Assembly (NCBI GenBank): GCA_018380885.1
Contig: JAGZSY010000001.1
Location: 186,001-250,000, forward strand
Length of the DNA: 64,000 bases
DNA from: Enterocloster asparagiformis
Lineage (GTDB): Bacteria > Bacillota > Clostridia > Lachnospirales > Lachnospiraceae
Direction: 5' to 3'
The notes beneath the pieces were generated by a model. The model had not been told where the DNA came from. It saw only the letters and a list, made by a program, of their open reading frames with translations, and did no database searches. This document shows, piece by piece, positions 15,938 to 24,378 of the stretch. Positions within the stretch are counted from its first letter, which is position 1. Every line of letters starts with the position of its first letter. The position numbers and the translations under genes were made by a program.

Positions 15938-17320
15938 TTAATGGTAGCCGATTACCGTCGCCAGCATGAGCAGCAGGCAGCCGATCACGACCCAGATGGC
16001 AAACAGTCGGATGACGAAACGGAGCCAGCGCGAGAAGGGAATATTTCCTGCGCCTACGAAGCCCATGGTGGCCGCCGCATGGGGCAGGATAAAATTACAG
16101 AAGCCGTCGCCGAAATTGAAGGCCAGGACAGCGGTCTGCCTGCTTATGCCGCACAGGTCTGCAACCGGAACCATGATGGGCATGGTCACGGCGGCCTGGC
16201 CGGAGCCGGAGGTCACAAAGAAGTTGATGATAATGTGCATGAAAAACATGACCGGCGCCTGGAAGATGGCGGGAACCCTGCTTAAAATATTGGCCAGATG
16301 GAATACAATCGTATCCATGGCGTGGCCTGCATCCAAGATTAAGGAGATGCCGTAGGCGAAACCAATCATCATAGCGGTGCTGGCCATTCCCTTGGCGCCC
16401 TTGATATAGGATTTTGCCATATCGTTGGGGGACATGCGGTACGCAATGCCGCACAGCACTCCAATGTAGGTGAATACGGTGCCGCAGGCGCTCAGAGATA
16501 AATCTCCCTTTATTCCCACATAGACCAGGTAGACGAGGCCGCAGGCAAATACAAAGAGAACCGGGTAATGGCGCTTCTGCAGCTCCGGAATGTGGTCCGT
16601 ACTCAGATGGTCAAGCCCCAGATCCAGTCCGTAGACATAGGATTTTGTGGGATCCTTCTTGGTTTTCTGGGCATAGCGCACCACGTAGAGGACGGTGACG
16701 ATCAGGAACGGAATCATGCAGAACAGGCGGTAACCCATGCCGGATAAAATGGGAAGTTCGGCGATGGCCTGGGCGGTACCAGTGTTGCTGGTGTTCATGG
16801 CGCCGCATGAGAAGCCCACCGAGCCGCCCAGCATAATCATGGACACGCCTACAATCGCATCGTAGCCCAGAGCGCCGGCGATCACGATTCCCACTGTGGC
16901 GAAGGGAATCCAGGAATTAAAGCCTGCGGGGATGCAGATCAGGGCGAACAGCACCATCACCAGGGTGACGACCAGCCACTCCTTTCCCTTCACCTTCCGG
17001 GCCATATTGCCGGCAAAGCTCTGGATGGAGTTGCTGTCCAGCACGATGCCGAGTCCGCCGCCGGCGCACATCAGGCAGAAAATGATGCTGGCCGCTTTTG
17101 TCAGGCCGGGAAATATGTAGTTCAACACCGTGAGCGGATTCACGGGAGTGTTGTCCACATAGTGGAAGGTAGTCGGATCGACCATGGTCTGTCCGGCATC
17201 ATTTTTGACGCGGTCGTAAGCGCCGGCCGGAATGAGATAGGTCAGAAAGCAGGCCAGAAGCATGATGGAGACGATGATGACCAGGGAATGGGGTATCTTC
17301 GATTTTTTTGCGTTTGCCAT
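15938..17320 (-). CDS. YfcC/DcuC-type membrane transporter
   Basis: 460-residue polytopic protein with about 12 transmembrane helices, starting with a basic tail (MANAKKSKIPHS) and the helix LVIIVSIMLLACFLTYLIPAGAYDR, which is characteristic of the YfcC family of the ion-transporter superfamily. A second hallmark (MFFMHIIINFFVTSGSGQAAVTMPIM) lies near the C-terminus. Members carry dicarboxylates, arginine/ornithine or short peptides. It begins one base after the stop of the C45 hydrolase gene, so the two are one transcription unit and the transporter probably moves the substrate or product of that enzyme. Confidence 0.88.
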   Translation of the reverse strand: MANAKKSKIPHSLVIIVSIMLLACFLTYLIPAGAYDRVKNDAGQTMVDPTTFHYVDNTPVNPLTVLNYIFPGLTKAASIIFCLMCAGGGLGIVLDSNSIQSFAGNMARKVKGKEWLVVTLVMVLFALICIPAGFNSWIPFATVGIVIAGALGYDAIVGVSMIMLGGSVGFSCGAMNTSNTGTAQAIAELPILSGMGYRLFCMIPFLIVTVLYVVRYAQKTKKDPTKSYVYGLDLGLDHLSTDHIPELQKRHYPVLFVFACGLVYLVYVGIKGDLSLSACGTVFTYIGVLCGIAYRMSPNDMAKSYIKGAKGMASTAMMIGFAYGISLILDAGHAMDTIVFHLANILSRVPAIFQAPVMFFMHIIINFFVTSGSGQAAVTMPIMVPVADLCGISRQTAVLAFNFGDGFCNFILPHAAATMGFVGAGNIPFSRWLRFVIRLFAIWVVIGCLLLMLATVIGYH

Positions 17321-17321
17321 T

Positions 17322-18386
17322 TTAGACTTCCTCCTTTGGATGGATCAGCGTGTAATCTTCTTCACAAGGGCTGCCGATGCAGGCGTAAATTTCGTTCGCC
17401 TTGAAATCTACGATCATGGAAGAAACAGTGGCCCGGTCCTTTGTGTAGGAATTGTCAGGGTCTCCCGGATGCGCGCAGATTGAAAGGGGATGGTACTTGT
17501 GGTCCCGCAGCGCGGCCTTCACATGGCCGACTGTGATATGGCCGTGATGCTCCATCATCAGTTCCCGCAGGCGCTGGTCACGGTTCTTGGGGCGGCCGGT
17601 GAGCGCATCACGATTCGGGCATTTCACAAAGTGGTTGGCATGGGTCAGCACTCCATTTTCCGGTTCCAGAACATCCGCGCCGGACGGGTACCATTCATAA
17701 TCCCTGGCAACGCCGTTTTTGCAGTCTGTCAGTAAAATGTTGTTGGAGATGGTGCGCTTGGAATTCAGCAGCACCGCTTCCGCCTCCTCAAAGGTTTTCG
17801 AGTAAAGAATCTGCCTCCGCAAAAAGGTGACCGGGATGCCCAGGCCGTAGTGGTCTTCCGTGGACTGCAGGTTGTTGGAGACGAGGGAAATTCCGTAGCT
17901 GTTGACGCCGTCACGGATCATCTGGCCCGCCTCTGTGAAGCCTGCCAGCCAGAAATCAGGCTGCCGTATCAGCAAAAACACCACGTGGCTGCGAACCTGG
18001 ATATTTAAATCCCAATTCTTGAATACGAGGGTGTGGCCGTCTTCAACGGCTTCCGGCAGCACGGCTCCGGTGGTGCATTCCGGCAATTTTGGAAACTTTG
18101 AGATCTCATAGCGGCTGTTGATTGTCATGATATCCGCGACGGTGACGCCTGCTCCGCAGGCCATTCCCTCCACCTCCCGCGCCTGGTCCGGATAGGCTGC
18201 TTCCACCTCGTAAAAGAACTTCATGGAGCATTTCTGTACCTTGTCCCAGTCCTGGTTTTTCCGCTCGAACATATCCCGGTAATACGCCAGGGCTGTCAGA
18301 ATCCAGGGTTTCGCCTGCGTGCCGTACTGAAGCCCCATTTCATAGGGGTCTGTGGCTGTGACGGTGATAATAGGCAGCTTTTTCAT
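17322..18386 (-). CDS. C45-type autoproteolytic acyltransferase/hydrolase
   Basis: 354 residues of the isopenicillin N acyltransferase-like Ntn-hydrolase family. The N-terminal segment contains EVEGMACGAGVTVADIMTINSRYE, followed by the autocleavage site PECTTGAV, where the Cys (about residue 103) becomes the new N-terminal nucleophile. Then come DGHTLVFKNWDL and TEAGQMIRDGVNSYGISLVSNNL, typical of the fold. Family members hydrolyse or transfer acyl groups on N-acylated amino acids and peptides. First gene of a two-gene operon with the YfcC transporter, divergent from a LysR regulator that probably controls it. Confidence 0.87.
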   Translation of the reverse strand: MKKLPIITVTATDPYEMGLQYGTQAKPWILTALAYYRDMFERKNQDWDKVQKCSMKFFYEVEAAYPDQAREVEGMACGAGVTVADIMTINSRYEISKFPKLPECTTGAVLPEAVEDGHTLVFKNWDLNIQVRSHVVFLLIRQPDFWLAGFTEAGQMIRDGVNSYGISLVSNNLQSTEDHYGLGIPVTFLRRQILYSKTFEEAEAVLLNSKRTISNNILLTDCKNGVARDYEWYPSGADVLEPENGVLTHANHFVKCPNRDALTGRPKNRDQRLRELMMEHHGHITVGHVKAALRDHKYHPLSICAHPGDPDNSYTKDRATVSSMIVDFKANEIYACIGSPCEEDYTLIHPKEEV

Positions 18387-18498
18387 AGATTTTCTCCTTT
18401 GTTATAATCTCCTTGCCCCCGATCGGGCCGGACGGTGCGCCCGATGGATATGTCATCATTATCTATGAAATAGAGGGGAATGTAAAATATATAAAAGT

Positions 18499-18528
18499 TT
18501 GACTTTTTGAAACTAATTGTTATACAAT
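18499..18528 (+). promoter_or_regulatory. Promoter of the LysR gene with an inverted repeat
   Basis: TTGACT (18499-18504), 18-bp spacer, TACAAT (18523-18528). The -10 overlaps the inverted repeat ATTGT-TAT-ACAAT, a possible LysR contact site for autoregulation and control of the divergent C45-YfcC operon. Confidence 0.6.
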
Positions 18529-18562
18529 AGTAACAGTTTAGACAGGGGATCGGAGGAACGCA

Positions 18563-19561
18563 ATGAATACGAACCATCTTCGCTATATGCTGGCAATCGA
18601 CGGGAGCAAGAATTTGACGGCCGCCGCCCAGGAACTGTATTTGTCACAGCCGGCTTTGACCAAAACTTTAAATATGATGGAGGAGACCTATCACGTTCAA
18701 CTGTTCGACCGCAGCCGTTCCCCCATAACGCCCACCTACGCCGGCAGGGTGTTTCTGGAGGAGGCCAGGCGTCTTTTGGATATGGAAAACCATCTGGAAT
18801 CCCAGATGAAGCTTCTGGCCAATGGCGAGAAGGGGCGCGTGTCCTTTGGGATTCCGGGCGCCCACGGAACCACGTACCTGCCCCTGATTGTTCCGGCTTT
18901 TACGAAAAGGTACCCGGATATCACCATCGACATCACAGAAGCCCACATGACGGAGCTGGAACGGCTGCTGTTGGACGGAAGTCTGGATATCTGTATGAGC
19001 ACGCTGCCGATTTCCATAGACATTCTGGACTATGAGGAGATTTTTGACGATCCCATCGTCATCGGCGTTTCCAGAGATTCTGATTTCGCGCGGCGGTTTG
19101 ACCTGAGTGAGAACACGCTGTTTACGCCCTATATCATATCGGGGAAAGAGCTGGACGGCCAGGTTTTTGACGGCGGATCGCCGGAAGGCGGCGTGCGCAG
19201 AGTGGCGAATGACCTGTTTATGCGCTATTCGGTGCACCCAAAGCGCATCCATACCTTCTACCGCCATGAGACTGCCGTGAAAATGGCTGCGGTGGACGGT
19301 CATTTTGTGGTGACGCCCTGTTTTACCCCGAGAAACCTTGGTGTGGATGGGAAAATGGCCTTTTTTACGCTGGACAATCCTGTATACAACCGGAAAAAAA
19401 TCATCTGTTACCGGAAGGGACAGCTTTTATCGCCTCAGGCCCGTCAGTTGATTGAGGTGATTGAGGAGGTAGTGAGGCAGGAGATGGAGTCCAACGCCTG
19501 GAATATGCAGCCTCTGACAGCGCGGTACGCCAAGGGGGATGGCGGCTTTATGCGATCTTAG
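18563..19561 (+). CDS. LysR family transcriptional regulator
   Basis: 332 residues. The N-terminal winged helix-turn-helix is clear (HLRYMLAIDGSKNLTAAAQELYLSQPALTKTL), followed by a linker helix and a two-lobe effector domain containing GRVSFGIPGAHGTTYLPLIVPAF and FVVTPCFTPR. The C-terminus has about 25 residues more than a compact LysR protein. Divergent orientation to the C45-YfcC operon, with 176 bp between the starts, makes it the likely regulator of that operon. GGAGG precedes the ATG at a good distance. Confidence 0.92.
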   Translation: MNTNHLRYMLAIDGSKNLTAAAQELYLSQPALTKTLNMMEETYHVQLFDRSRSPITPTYAGRVFLEEARRLLDMENHLESQMKLLANGEKGRVSFGIPGAHGTTYLPLIVPAFTKRYPDITIDITEAHMTELERLLLDGSLDICMSTLPISIDILDYEEIFDDPIVIGVSRDSDFARRFDLSENTLFTPYIISGKELDGQVFDGGSPEGGVRRVANDLFMRYSVHPKRIHTFYRHETAVKMAAVDGHFVVTPCFTPRNLGVDGKMAFFTLDNPVYNRKKIICYRKGQLLSPQARQLIEVIEEVVRQEMESNAWNMQPLTARYAKGDGGFMRS

Positions 19562-19653
19562 CAGGACGCGCGGGCGCCCCGGAGGCGCTTATGCGGACCT
19601 GGCCGCGGGCCGGGTCCTCGGCGGATCGGCTACGTTTTTAAGACAACAAAAAA

Positions 19654-19676
19654 CCGCGTAAACACGCGGCTTTTTT
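19654..19676 (-). terminator. Terminator of tmRNA, also usable by lysR
   Basis: CCGCGT (19654-19659) pairs with ACGCGG (19664-19669). T or A runs lie on both sides (AAAAAA before, TTTTTT at 19671-19676), so it works for ssrA on the minus strand and for the LysR gene on the plus strand. Confidence 0.82.
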
Positions 19677-19678
19677 AG

Positions 19679-20015
19679 TGGAGCTGAGGGGATTTGAACC
19701 CCTGTCCGAAAACCAATTCCCTGTTCTTCTACTATCATAGTCCTTTATTTGACATTCCCTCTGCCGCCAGAGAAAGGACACCCGGACGGTTTCAGTAGCT
19801 TCATATTACGCCCATATGCTCAAAGCTTTGCATAAGTCGTTTCCTGCATAGTCGATGCCAGGGTCTTAAAGTGCAGGTGCTCTAAGTCTGACAGCCGCAA
19901 TTAAGCGGCGATTGCTAAATTGTCTTCAGCGTTTGTATTTAATTTTGCCATTTGACCCATCGCATGGGGATAGCTTCACCAGCTGCATGATCCCCGTCGA
20001 AACCAGTACAACCCC
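19679..20015 (-). ncRNA. ssrA: tmRNA (transfer-messenger RNA)
   Basis: The minus strand begins with GGGGUUG and the conserved UUCGACGGGG segment and ends with a T-arm (GGGUUCAAAUCCC) and acceptor strand CAGCUCC. The 5' GGGGUUG pairs with the 3' CAGCUCC, so this fixes both ends; the CCA tail is not encoded. The tag frame lies at 19948-19901 and reads AKLNTNAEDNLAIAA followed by UAA, with resume codon GCA. Its product with SmpB frees stalled ribosomes and marks unfinished proteins for proteolysis. The length of about 337 nt is normal. It has its own promoter, leader and terminator. Confidence 0.96.
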
Positions 20016-20112
20016 TGAAAAGGACTGGCCGGTTCGCTCGCAGTTTTTCGCTGAAAAACAGGACGAACCTTGCGGAGCTTGTTACAAGCTGCCGGCGCCT
20101 GACAAAGGCACC
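20016..20112 (-). other. Structured leader of the tmRNA precursor
   Basis: Between the predicted transcription start (about 20112) and the mature 5' end lie about 97 nt. They can form two hairpins: AGCTTG/CAAGCT (20076-20090) and a long one made of GGTTCG (20031-20036) with CGAACC (20064-20069), plus an inner 7-bp stem GTTTTTC/GAAAAAC (20043-20059). The leader must be removed, presumably by RNase P, to give mature tmRNA. Confidence 0.55.
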
Positions 20113-20118
20113 GTTTAC

Positions 20119-20147
20119 ATAATAGCAGTTTCCCGGCCGTCTGTCAA
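20119..20147 (-). promoter_or_regulatory. Near-consensus sigma-A promoter of ssrA
   Basis: On the minus strand: TTGACA (20147-20142), 17-bp spacer, TATTAT (20124-20119). The -35 is perfect and the -10 differs at one position, as expected for a strongly expressed stable RNA. Confidence 0.82.
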
Positions 20148-20187
20148 GACCCGGCAGCTGAGTTGGGACCAAATAACCAAATATTTC

Positions 20188-20652
20188 CTAATTTTGGGCC
20201 GCCAAATACTCCAGTATTTCTGCGGCGTTGGTATCCGGTTTGGCCTTGGGGTAGACCTTCTCAATCACGCCCTGGGCGTCGATGATGTAGGTAGAGCGGA
20301 CCACGCCCATGCTCACCTTGCCGTAAAGCTTTTTTTCCTGCCAGACATCGTAGGCCTTGATGGCCTTTAAGTCCGGGTCGGAGACCAGGATAAAGGGCAG
20401 GCTGTACTTTTCGGCAAATTTCTGGTGGGATGTCTGGCTGTCCTTGCTGACGCCGATCACCGCGATATCCATCTGCCTGAAGCCTTCGTAAGCGCCCGCA
20501 AACGCGCAGGCCTCCCGGGTGCAACCCGGCGTGTTGTCCCGGGGATAAAAGTACAGCACCACCCGTTTTCCCTTGTAGTCCGCCAGCGATATCATGTTGC
20601 CGTCCTTGTCCGGCAAGGTGAAATCCGGCGCTTTTGTTCCTGCTTCCAACAT
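20188..20652 (-). CDS. bcp: Thioredoxin-dependent thiol peroxidase (peroxiredoxin Q)
   Basis: 154 residues, full length for the BCP/PrxQ group. The peroxidatic Cys44 sits in PRDNTPGCTREAC, with Cys49 five residues on as the resolving Cys typical of atypical 2-Cys members. The enzyme reduces hydrogen peroxide and alkyl hydroperoxides with thioredoxin in the cytoplasm. It follows yaaA, also an oxidative-stress gene, on the same strand (53 bp apart), so the two may be cotranscribed. GGAGGTAACAC before the ATG gives a strong ribosome site. Confidence 0.95.
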   Translation of the reverse strand: MLEAGTKAPDFTLPDKDGNMISLADYKGKRVVLYFYPRDNTPGCTREACAFAGAYEGFRQMDIAVIGVSKDSQTSHQKFAEKYSLPFILVSDPDLKAIKAYDVWQEKKLYGKVSMGVVRSTYIIDAQGVIEKVYPKAKPDTNAAEILEYLAAQN

Positions 20653-20705
20653 ATGTGTTACCTCCTGTTTTTAAATTTTCCATTCATTGGCCGGGACGGC
20701 CGTTT

Positions 20706-21500
20706 TTAGAAATCCTGCTGCTGCGCCCCGCTTTCCTTAATAAATATAAAGTTCCGCTCATCAGATAGCTCCTGGCGAAACCGGTAGCCCAGCCGGTTGA
20801 ACTGGCGGATCGGCTCCGGGGACTGGATCTGGTGCTCCGCCAGATAGCGCACCATCTCGCCGCGGGCCATCTTGGCCTCGGTGCCTTTTACCTTGATCTT
20901 GGGATTCCCCTTTTTGTCCGTTTCCATACAGCCGAACACAACATTGACAAACACCACATCCGGCTCAAGGTAGGGCTCCACGGCTTTGCTGTACTCTTTG
21001 GAGGCCAGATTGATAACAATCCTGTCGCCCTTCACCAGCTCCCGGTAGATGCTGTCGCCCCAGAAGCCGTACAGGTCGGTGAAATGCCGCTCGCCCAGCG
21101 TTAGATCGATTTTGGCCTGCATCTCCAGCCGGTAGGGCACGATCCCGTCCAGGGGTTTTAAAATCCCGTAAAAACCGGACAGAATCCGCAGATGGCTCTG
21201 GATATAATCCAACTCCACATTTTGGAAAATACTGGGAGCCATGTACTGGTACTGGATGCCCTCGTAGGAGAGAATGGCCGGCGTCAGCCGGCGGTCCAGA
21301 TCCATATGTAAAAAGCGCCGGTAGTTCAGCTCCGCGATGGCGTCGTTGCATTTCCAGATTTTCTGGGCCTCATCGCGGGTGAGCCCGCGCATATACTGCA
21401 AGAGCTGTCCGGTCTTGTCCGGGAACGCCGGAGCGCCGGATATCTCGAGTTCGTCCTCACGCACGTTCATTTTCTTTGCAGGTGAAATAATCAGCTTCAT
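20706..21500 (-). CDS. yaaA: Peroxide stress protein YaaA (DUF328/UPF0246)
   Basis: 264 residues starting with the family signature MKLIISPAKKMNV and continuing with RDEAQKIWKCNDAIAELNYRRF, then the core YEGIQYQYM, LSGFYGILKPLDGIVPYRLEM and GFWGDSIYREL. In E. coli YaaA binds DNA and limits iron-driven damage during peroxide stress. The start at 21500 is chosen for the AAAGGAGGCGGGAT ahead of it; longer in-frame extensions have no ribosome site. Located just upstream of bcp. Confidence 0.93.
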   Translation of the reverse strand: MKLIISPAKKMNVREDELEISGAPAFPDKTGQLLQYMRGLTRDEAQKIWKCNDAIAELNYRRFLHMDLDRRLTPAILSYEGIQYQYMAPSIFQNVELDYIQSHLRILSGFYGILKPLDGIVPYRLEMQAKIDLTLGERHFTDLYGFWGDSIYRELVKGDRIVINLASKEYSKAVEPYLEPDVVFVNVVFGCMETDKKGNPKIKVKGTEAKMARGEMVRYLAEHQIQSPEPIRQFNRLGYRFRQELSDERNFIFIKESGAQQQDF

Positions 21501-21711
21501 ATCCCGCCTCCTTTTTCTGCTGTGTACACGTCTAGCAAACCACACTTGAATCGGAATGTCAAGAGGGAAGCATTTCTGGGAAATGCTTACGGAGACAAAA
21601 GAATTTTGTAAAGAAAGACGAATCAAAAGATTAAGAGAAAAGAAATACAAGAAACGGAAGTTTCTGGTAAGATGGGGTTAGATAAAAAATATCCAAAGGG
21701 AGGAGAATTTT

Positions 21712-22503
21712 ATGAAAAGATTAGCAGAAGGCAGAAGTGGCAGAAAGGTTTTGGCAGTGACGGCCGCCGCGGTGACAGCCGCCGCCATCGGGTTGTCCGG
21801 GTGCGCTGCCCAGGGCAATCCGGGAACCATTGTGGTGCAGAACCAGAATATGGCTTCCAATCAGCTGACGGTCAGCGGCAAGGAGGAGGTCCGGGTGGTG
21901 CCGGATATGGCTGAGATTGTTTTTTCCATCCACACGCAAAAGCCCACCGCCGATGAATGCCAGCAGGAGAACGCCGAGAATCTGGACGCCACCATTGAGA
22001 AGCTGAAGAGCCTGGGCGTGGAGGAGCGCTCCATTCAGACCTCGGCGTACGGCCTGGACCCCATCTACAATTGGAATTCCGACACCAGGGAGATCACCGG
22101 CTACGAGATGAACACCCAACTGACCGTGTCCGACATCCCCATCGACGAGGCGGGGACTATTATGAGCCAGTCCGTGGTGGCGGGCGTCAACAGCATCGAC
22201 AATGTGAGCTATTTTTGCAGCACTTACGACGAGAGCTATCAGGAGGCTTTGAAGAAGGCCATCGGCATGGCCAAGGACAAGGCGACGGCCATGGCGGAGG
22301 CCAGCGGACGCACCCTGGGCGGCGTGAGTAATGTGGAGGAGTACGGTTACAATCCCTACACCCGCTACACCGGCTACATGAGCGCGGGGGCAGCCAAAAA
22401 CTCGGCGGCTCAGGAGACCATGGCCGCTGCCAGGGACATGGGCGTGATGGCCGGGGAGATCAGCGTGGAGGCGCAGGTTTCCGTCACCTTTGAGCTCCAG
22501 TAG
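21712..22503 (+). CDS. SIMPL domain (DUF541) lipoprotein
   Basis: 263 residues with a lipoprotein signal (GLSGCAAQ; lipidated Cys about residue 27), so anchored on the outer face of the membrane. The rest is the SIMPL domain: it opens with NQLTVSGKEEVRVVPDMAEI, has repeated strand-helix units, and contains the conserved KAIGMAKDKATAMAEASGRTLGGVSNVEEYG. The family is related to a mouse IRAK1-binding protein and to bacterial BP26/YggE oxidative-stress proteins, with no agreed biochemical function. A good terminator follows. Confidence 0.9.
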   Translation: MKRLAEGRSGRKVLAVTAAAVTAAAIGLSGCAAQGNPGTIVVQNQNMASNQLTVSGKEEVRVVPDMAEIVFSIHTQKPTADECQQENAENLDATIEKLKSLGVEERSIQTSAYGLDPIYNWNSDTREITGYEMNTQLTVSDIPIDEAGTIMSQSVVAGVNSIDNVSYFCSTYDESYQEALKKAIGMAKDKATAMAEASGRTLGGVSNVEEYGYNPYTRYTGYMSAGAAKNSAAQETMAAARDMGVMAGEISVEAQVSVTFELQ

Positions 22504-22579
22504 AAATACAGAGGGACAGGGCGTTTCCCAAACCATGGGCCGCGGGCAGGGCCGGCGGCAGGGAGGCGCCGATGGCACA

Positions 22580-22622
22580 GGGCGGGCAGCCGGACAGATC
22601 AAATCCGGTTGCCCGCCCTTTT
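22580..22622 (+). terminator. Rho-independent terminator after the SIMPL gene
   Basis: GGGCGGGC (22580-22587) with GCCCGCCC (22611-22618), plus inner CCGGA/TCCGG, followed by TTTT. Confidence 0.85.
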
Positions 22623-22676
22623 GGCGGCGCTGATATGTTTGGGCGTTACTGCGGAGCCGCGACAGAATTTGGCCCG

Positions 22677-23219
22677 CTATTGCATGAGCACGCTGACTAA
22701 CCCTTCTCCGGGGGCGGCCAGCATGGCGCCGTCCTGGTCGTAATAGTAAACCCGGGCCTGCTCCCGTTTTCCCAGCAAGTCGTAGTCGTGGCACAGGAGG
22801 TCTACCGCGGTATTGAGGCTTTCGCAGTAGGACGACTGCTGTGAGGATGACAATTTCTCCCATGACGCGCTGTACAGGTATACGGCGAAAGTGCCGGCGT
22901 CCAGGGAACGGAGCTCCACAATGGCGCTGTCCGCGGCGGCAAAACGGTTTAAATCGGATTTAAAGGCGCTGTAATTGACCTGGGAGCGGGTGACGGCGCG
23001 AAAGCCCATGGCCGCAGCCAGGGCTAAGGAGACGAGCAGGAGTCCCAGGGCGATGGCAAAGGCCATCCGCGAGGTCCGCCTGGTAAAGTCCGCCATGGCC
23101 CCGGCCACGGCGTTCTGCTCCGCCCGCTTGATCGCGGTGGGCCGTTCCGCGAATTCGTCGTTTGCCATGGGAAAGGCGGAGGGGGCAATCATTGGACTGG
23201 TTGTGGCTGGCTTCATCAT
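22677..23219 (-). CDS. Single-pass membrane protein of unknown function
   Basis: 180 residues when started at the ATG at 23219, which follows GGGAGGTG at good spacing; the longer frame has no ribosome site. About 55 cytoplasmic residues with Pro and charged stretches precede one transmembrane helix (MAFAIALGLLLVSLALAAAMGF). An outer domain of about 100 residues follows with YSAFKSDLNRFAAADSAIVELRSL and the late strand AGTFAVYLYSASWEKL. I do not recognise a family. It is convergent with the SIMPL gene and divergent from mrp. Confidence 0.72.
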   Translation of the reverse strand: MMKPATTSPMIAPSAFPMANDEFAERPTAIKRAEQNAVAGAMADFTRRTSRMAFAIALGLLLVSLALAAAMGFRAVTRSQVNYSAFKSDLNRFAAADSAIVELRSLDAGTFAVYLYSASWEKLSSSQQSSYCESLNTAVDLLCHDYDLLGKREQARVYYYDQDGAMLAAPGEGLVSVLMQ

Positions 23220-23417
23220 AGAGCACCTCCCAGCGTTCGAGACAGGCCTCGGGAAAGGCCTGGAGTTCACAGAAAATTCACATTCTATCTAAGAATATTT
23301 TAACATTTCTGCTGAAAGAAGTAAAGGATTCAGGGGCTGTCCTGGACAGATTTCACAATTTTGTAAAAAATTGGAACACCAATGAATGTTTTTATGTTTA
23401 TTTTATGAATGTACCAA

Positions 23418-23446
23418 TGGACAATACTGCGGATTGGTTTTATAAT
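23418..23446 (+). promoter_or_regulatory. Promoter of the Mrp-type gene
   Basis: TGGACA (23418-23423), 17-bp spacer, perfect TATAAT (23441-23446). Start codon about 58 bp downstream. Confidence 0.72.
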
Positions 23447-23503
23447 GAACATGATAGTGACAGAATAGAAACATTCTGAAGATTGGAAGGAGATTAAAAC
23501 GTT

Positions 23504-24343
23504 ATGAGCGAATGCAACCACGACTGCGGCTCTTGCAGTGCGAACTGCGAGAGCCGTAAGACAGATAAAAGTGAGTTTTTGGAGGCGCTGAACCCGGCCA
23601 GTTCCGTGAAAAAGGTGATCGGCATCGTCAGCGGCAAGGGAGGCGTGGGCAAGTCCCTGGTGACCTCCATGCTGGCGGTTTCCATGAACCGCAAGGGGAA
23701 AAAGGCCGCGATTCTGGATGCGGATATCACCGGCCCCTCCATCCCCAAGGCATTTGGAATCCACAATGACAGCGGGATCGGCGTTTCCCCGGACGGCAAC
23801 CTGATGCTGCCGGCAAAATCCCTGGAGGGCGTGGAGGTCATGTCCGCCAACCTGCTGCTGGACAACGACACGGACCCGGTGATCTGGAGAGGCCCGGTGA
23901 TCGCTGGCGCGGTCAAGCAGTTCTGGAGCGAGACGCTCTGGCAGGATATCGACTTTATGTTTGTGGATATGCCTCCGGGGACGGGCGACGTGCCGCTGAC
24001 CGTGTTCCAGTCCCTGCCCGTGGACGGGATCATCATCGTGACCTCGCCCCAGGAGCTGGTGAGCATGATCGTCTCCAAGGCTGTGAATATGGCCAGGAAG
24101 ATGGAGATTCCGATTATCGGCATCGTGGAGAATATGAGCTACCTGGAATGTCCCGACTGCGGCAAGCGGATCAACGTGTTCGGCGAGAGCCACATCGACG
24201 AGGTGGCTGCGCAGGCGGGGCTGAAGGTCCTGGCGCGCCTTCCCATCGATCCCAAGATCGCCCAGATGGTGGACGCCGGACAGGTGGAGTACCTGGAACT
24301 CCCCTGGCTGGATGAGGCGGCTGCTGCAGTGGAGGGACTGTAA
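23504..24343 (+). CDS. Mrp/NBP35 family iron-sulfur cluster carrier ATPase
   Basis: 279-residue P-loop ATPase of the Mrp/ApbC/Nbp35 group, which binds and delivers Fe-S clusters. The N-terminus has four Cys in CX3CX2CX3C spacing (residues 4, 8, 11, 15); the deviant Walker A reads GKGGVGKS (44-51); DADITGPSIPK and PPGTGDVPLT are typical; a C-terminal CPDCG gives the pair of Cys needed at the dimer interface. The N-terminal Cys cluster resembles eukaryotic Nbp35 and clostridial homologues. Cotranscribed with the (p)ppGpp synthetase that follows 35 bp later. Confidence 0.93.
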   Translation: MSECNHDCGSCSANCESRKTDKSEFLEALNPASSVKKVIGIVSGKGGVGKSLVTSMLAVSMNRKGKKAAILDADITGPSIPKAFGIHNDSGIGVSPDGNLMLPAKSLEGVEVMSANLLLDNDTDPVIWRGPVIAGAVKQFWSETLWQDIDFMFVDMPPGTGDVPLTVFQSLPVDGIIIVTSPQELVSMIVSKAVNMARKMEIPIIGIVENMSYLECPDCGKRINVFGESHIDEVAAQAGLKVLARLPIDPKIAQMVDAGQVEYLELPWLDEAAAAVEGL

Positions 24344-24378
24344 GCTTGCCGGACAACAATGTAATGAGGGGTATACCT

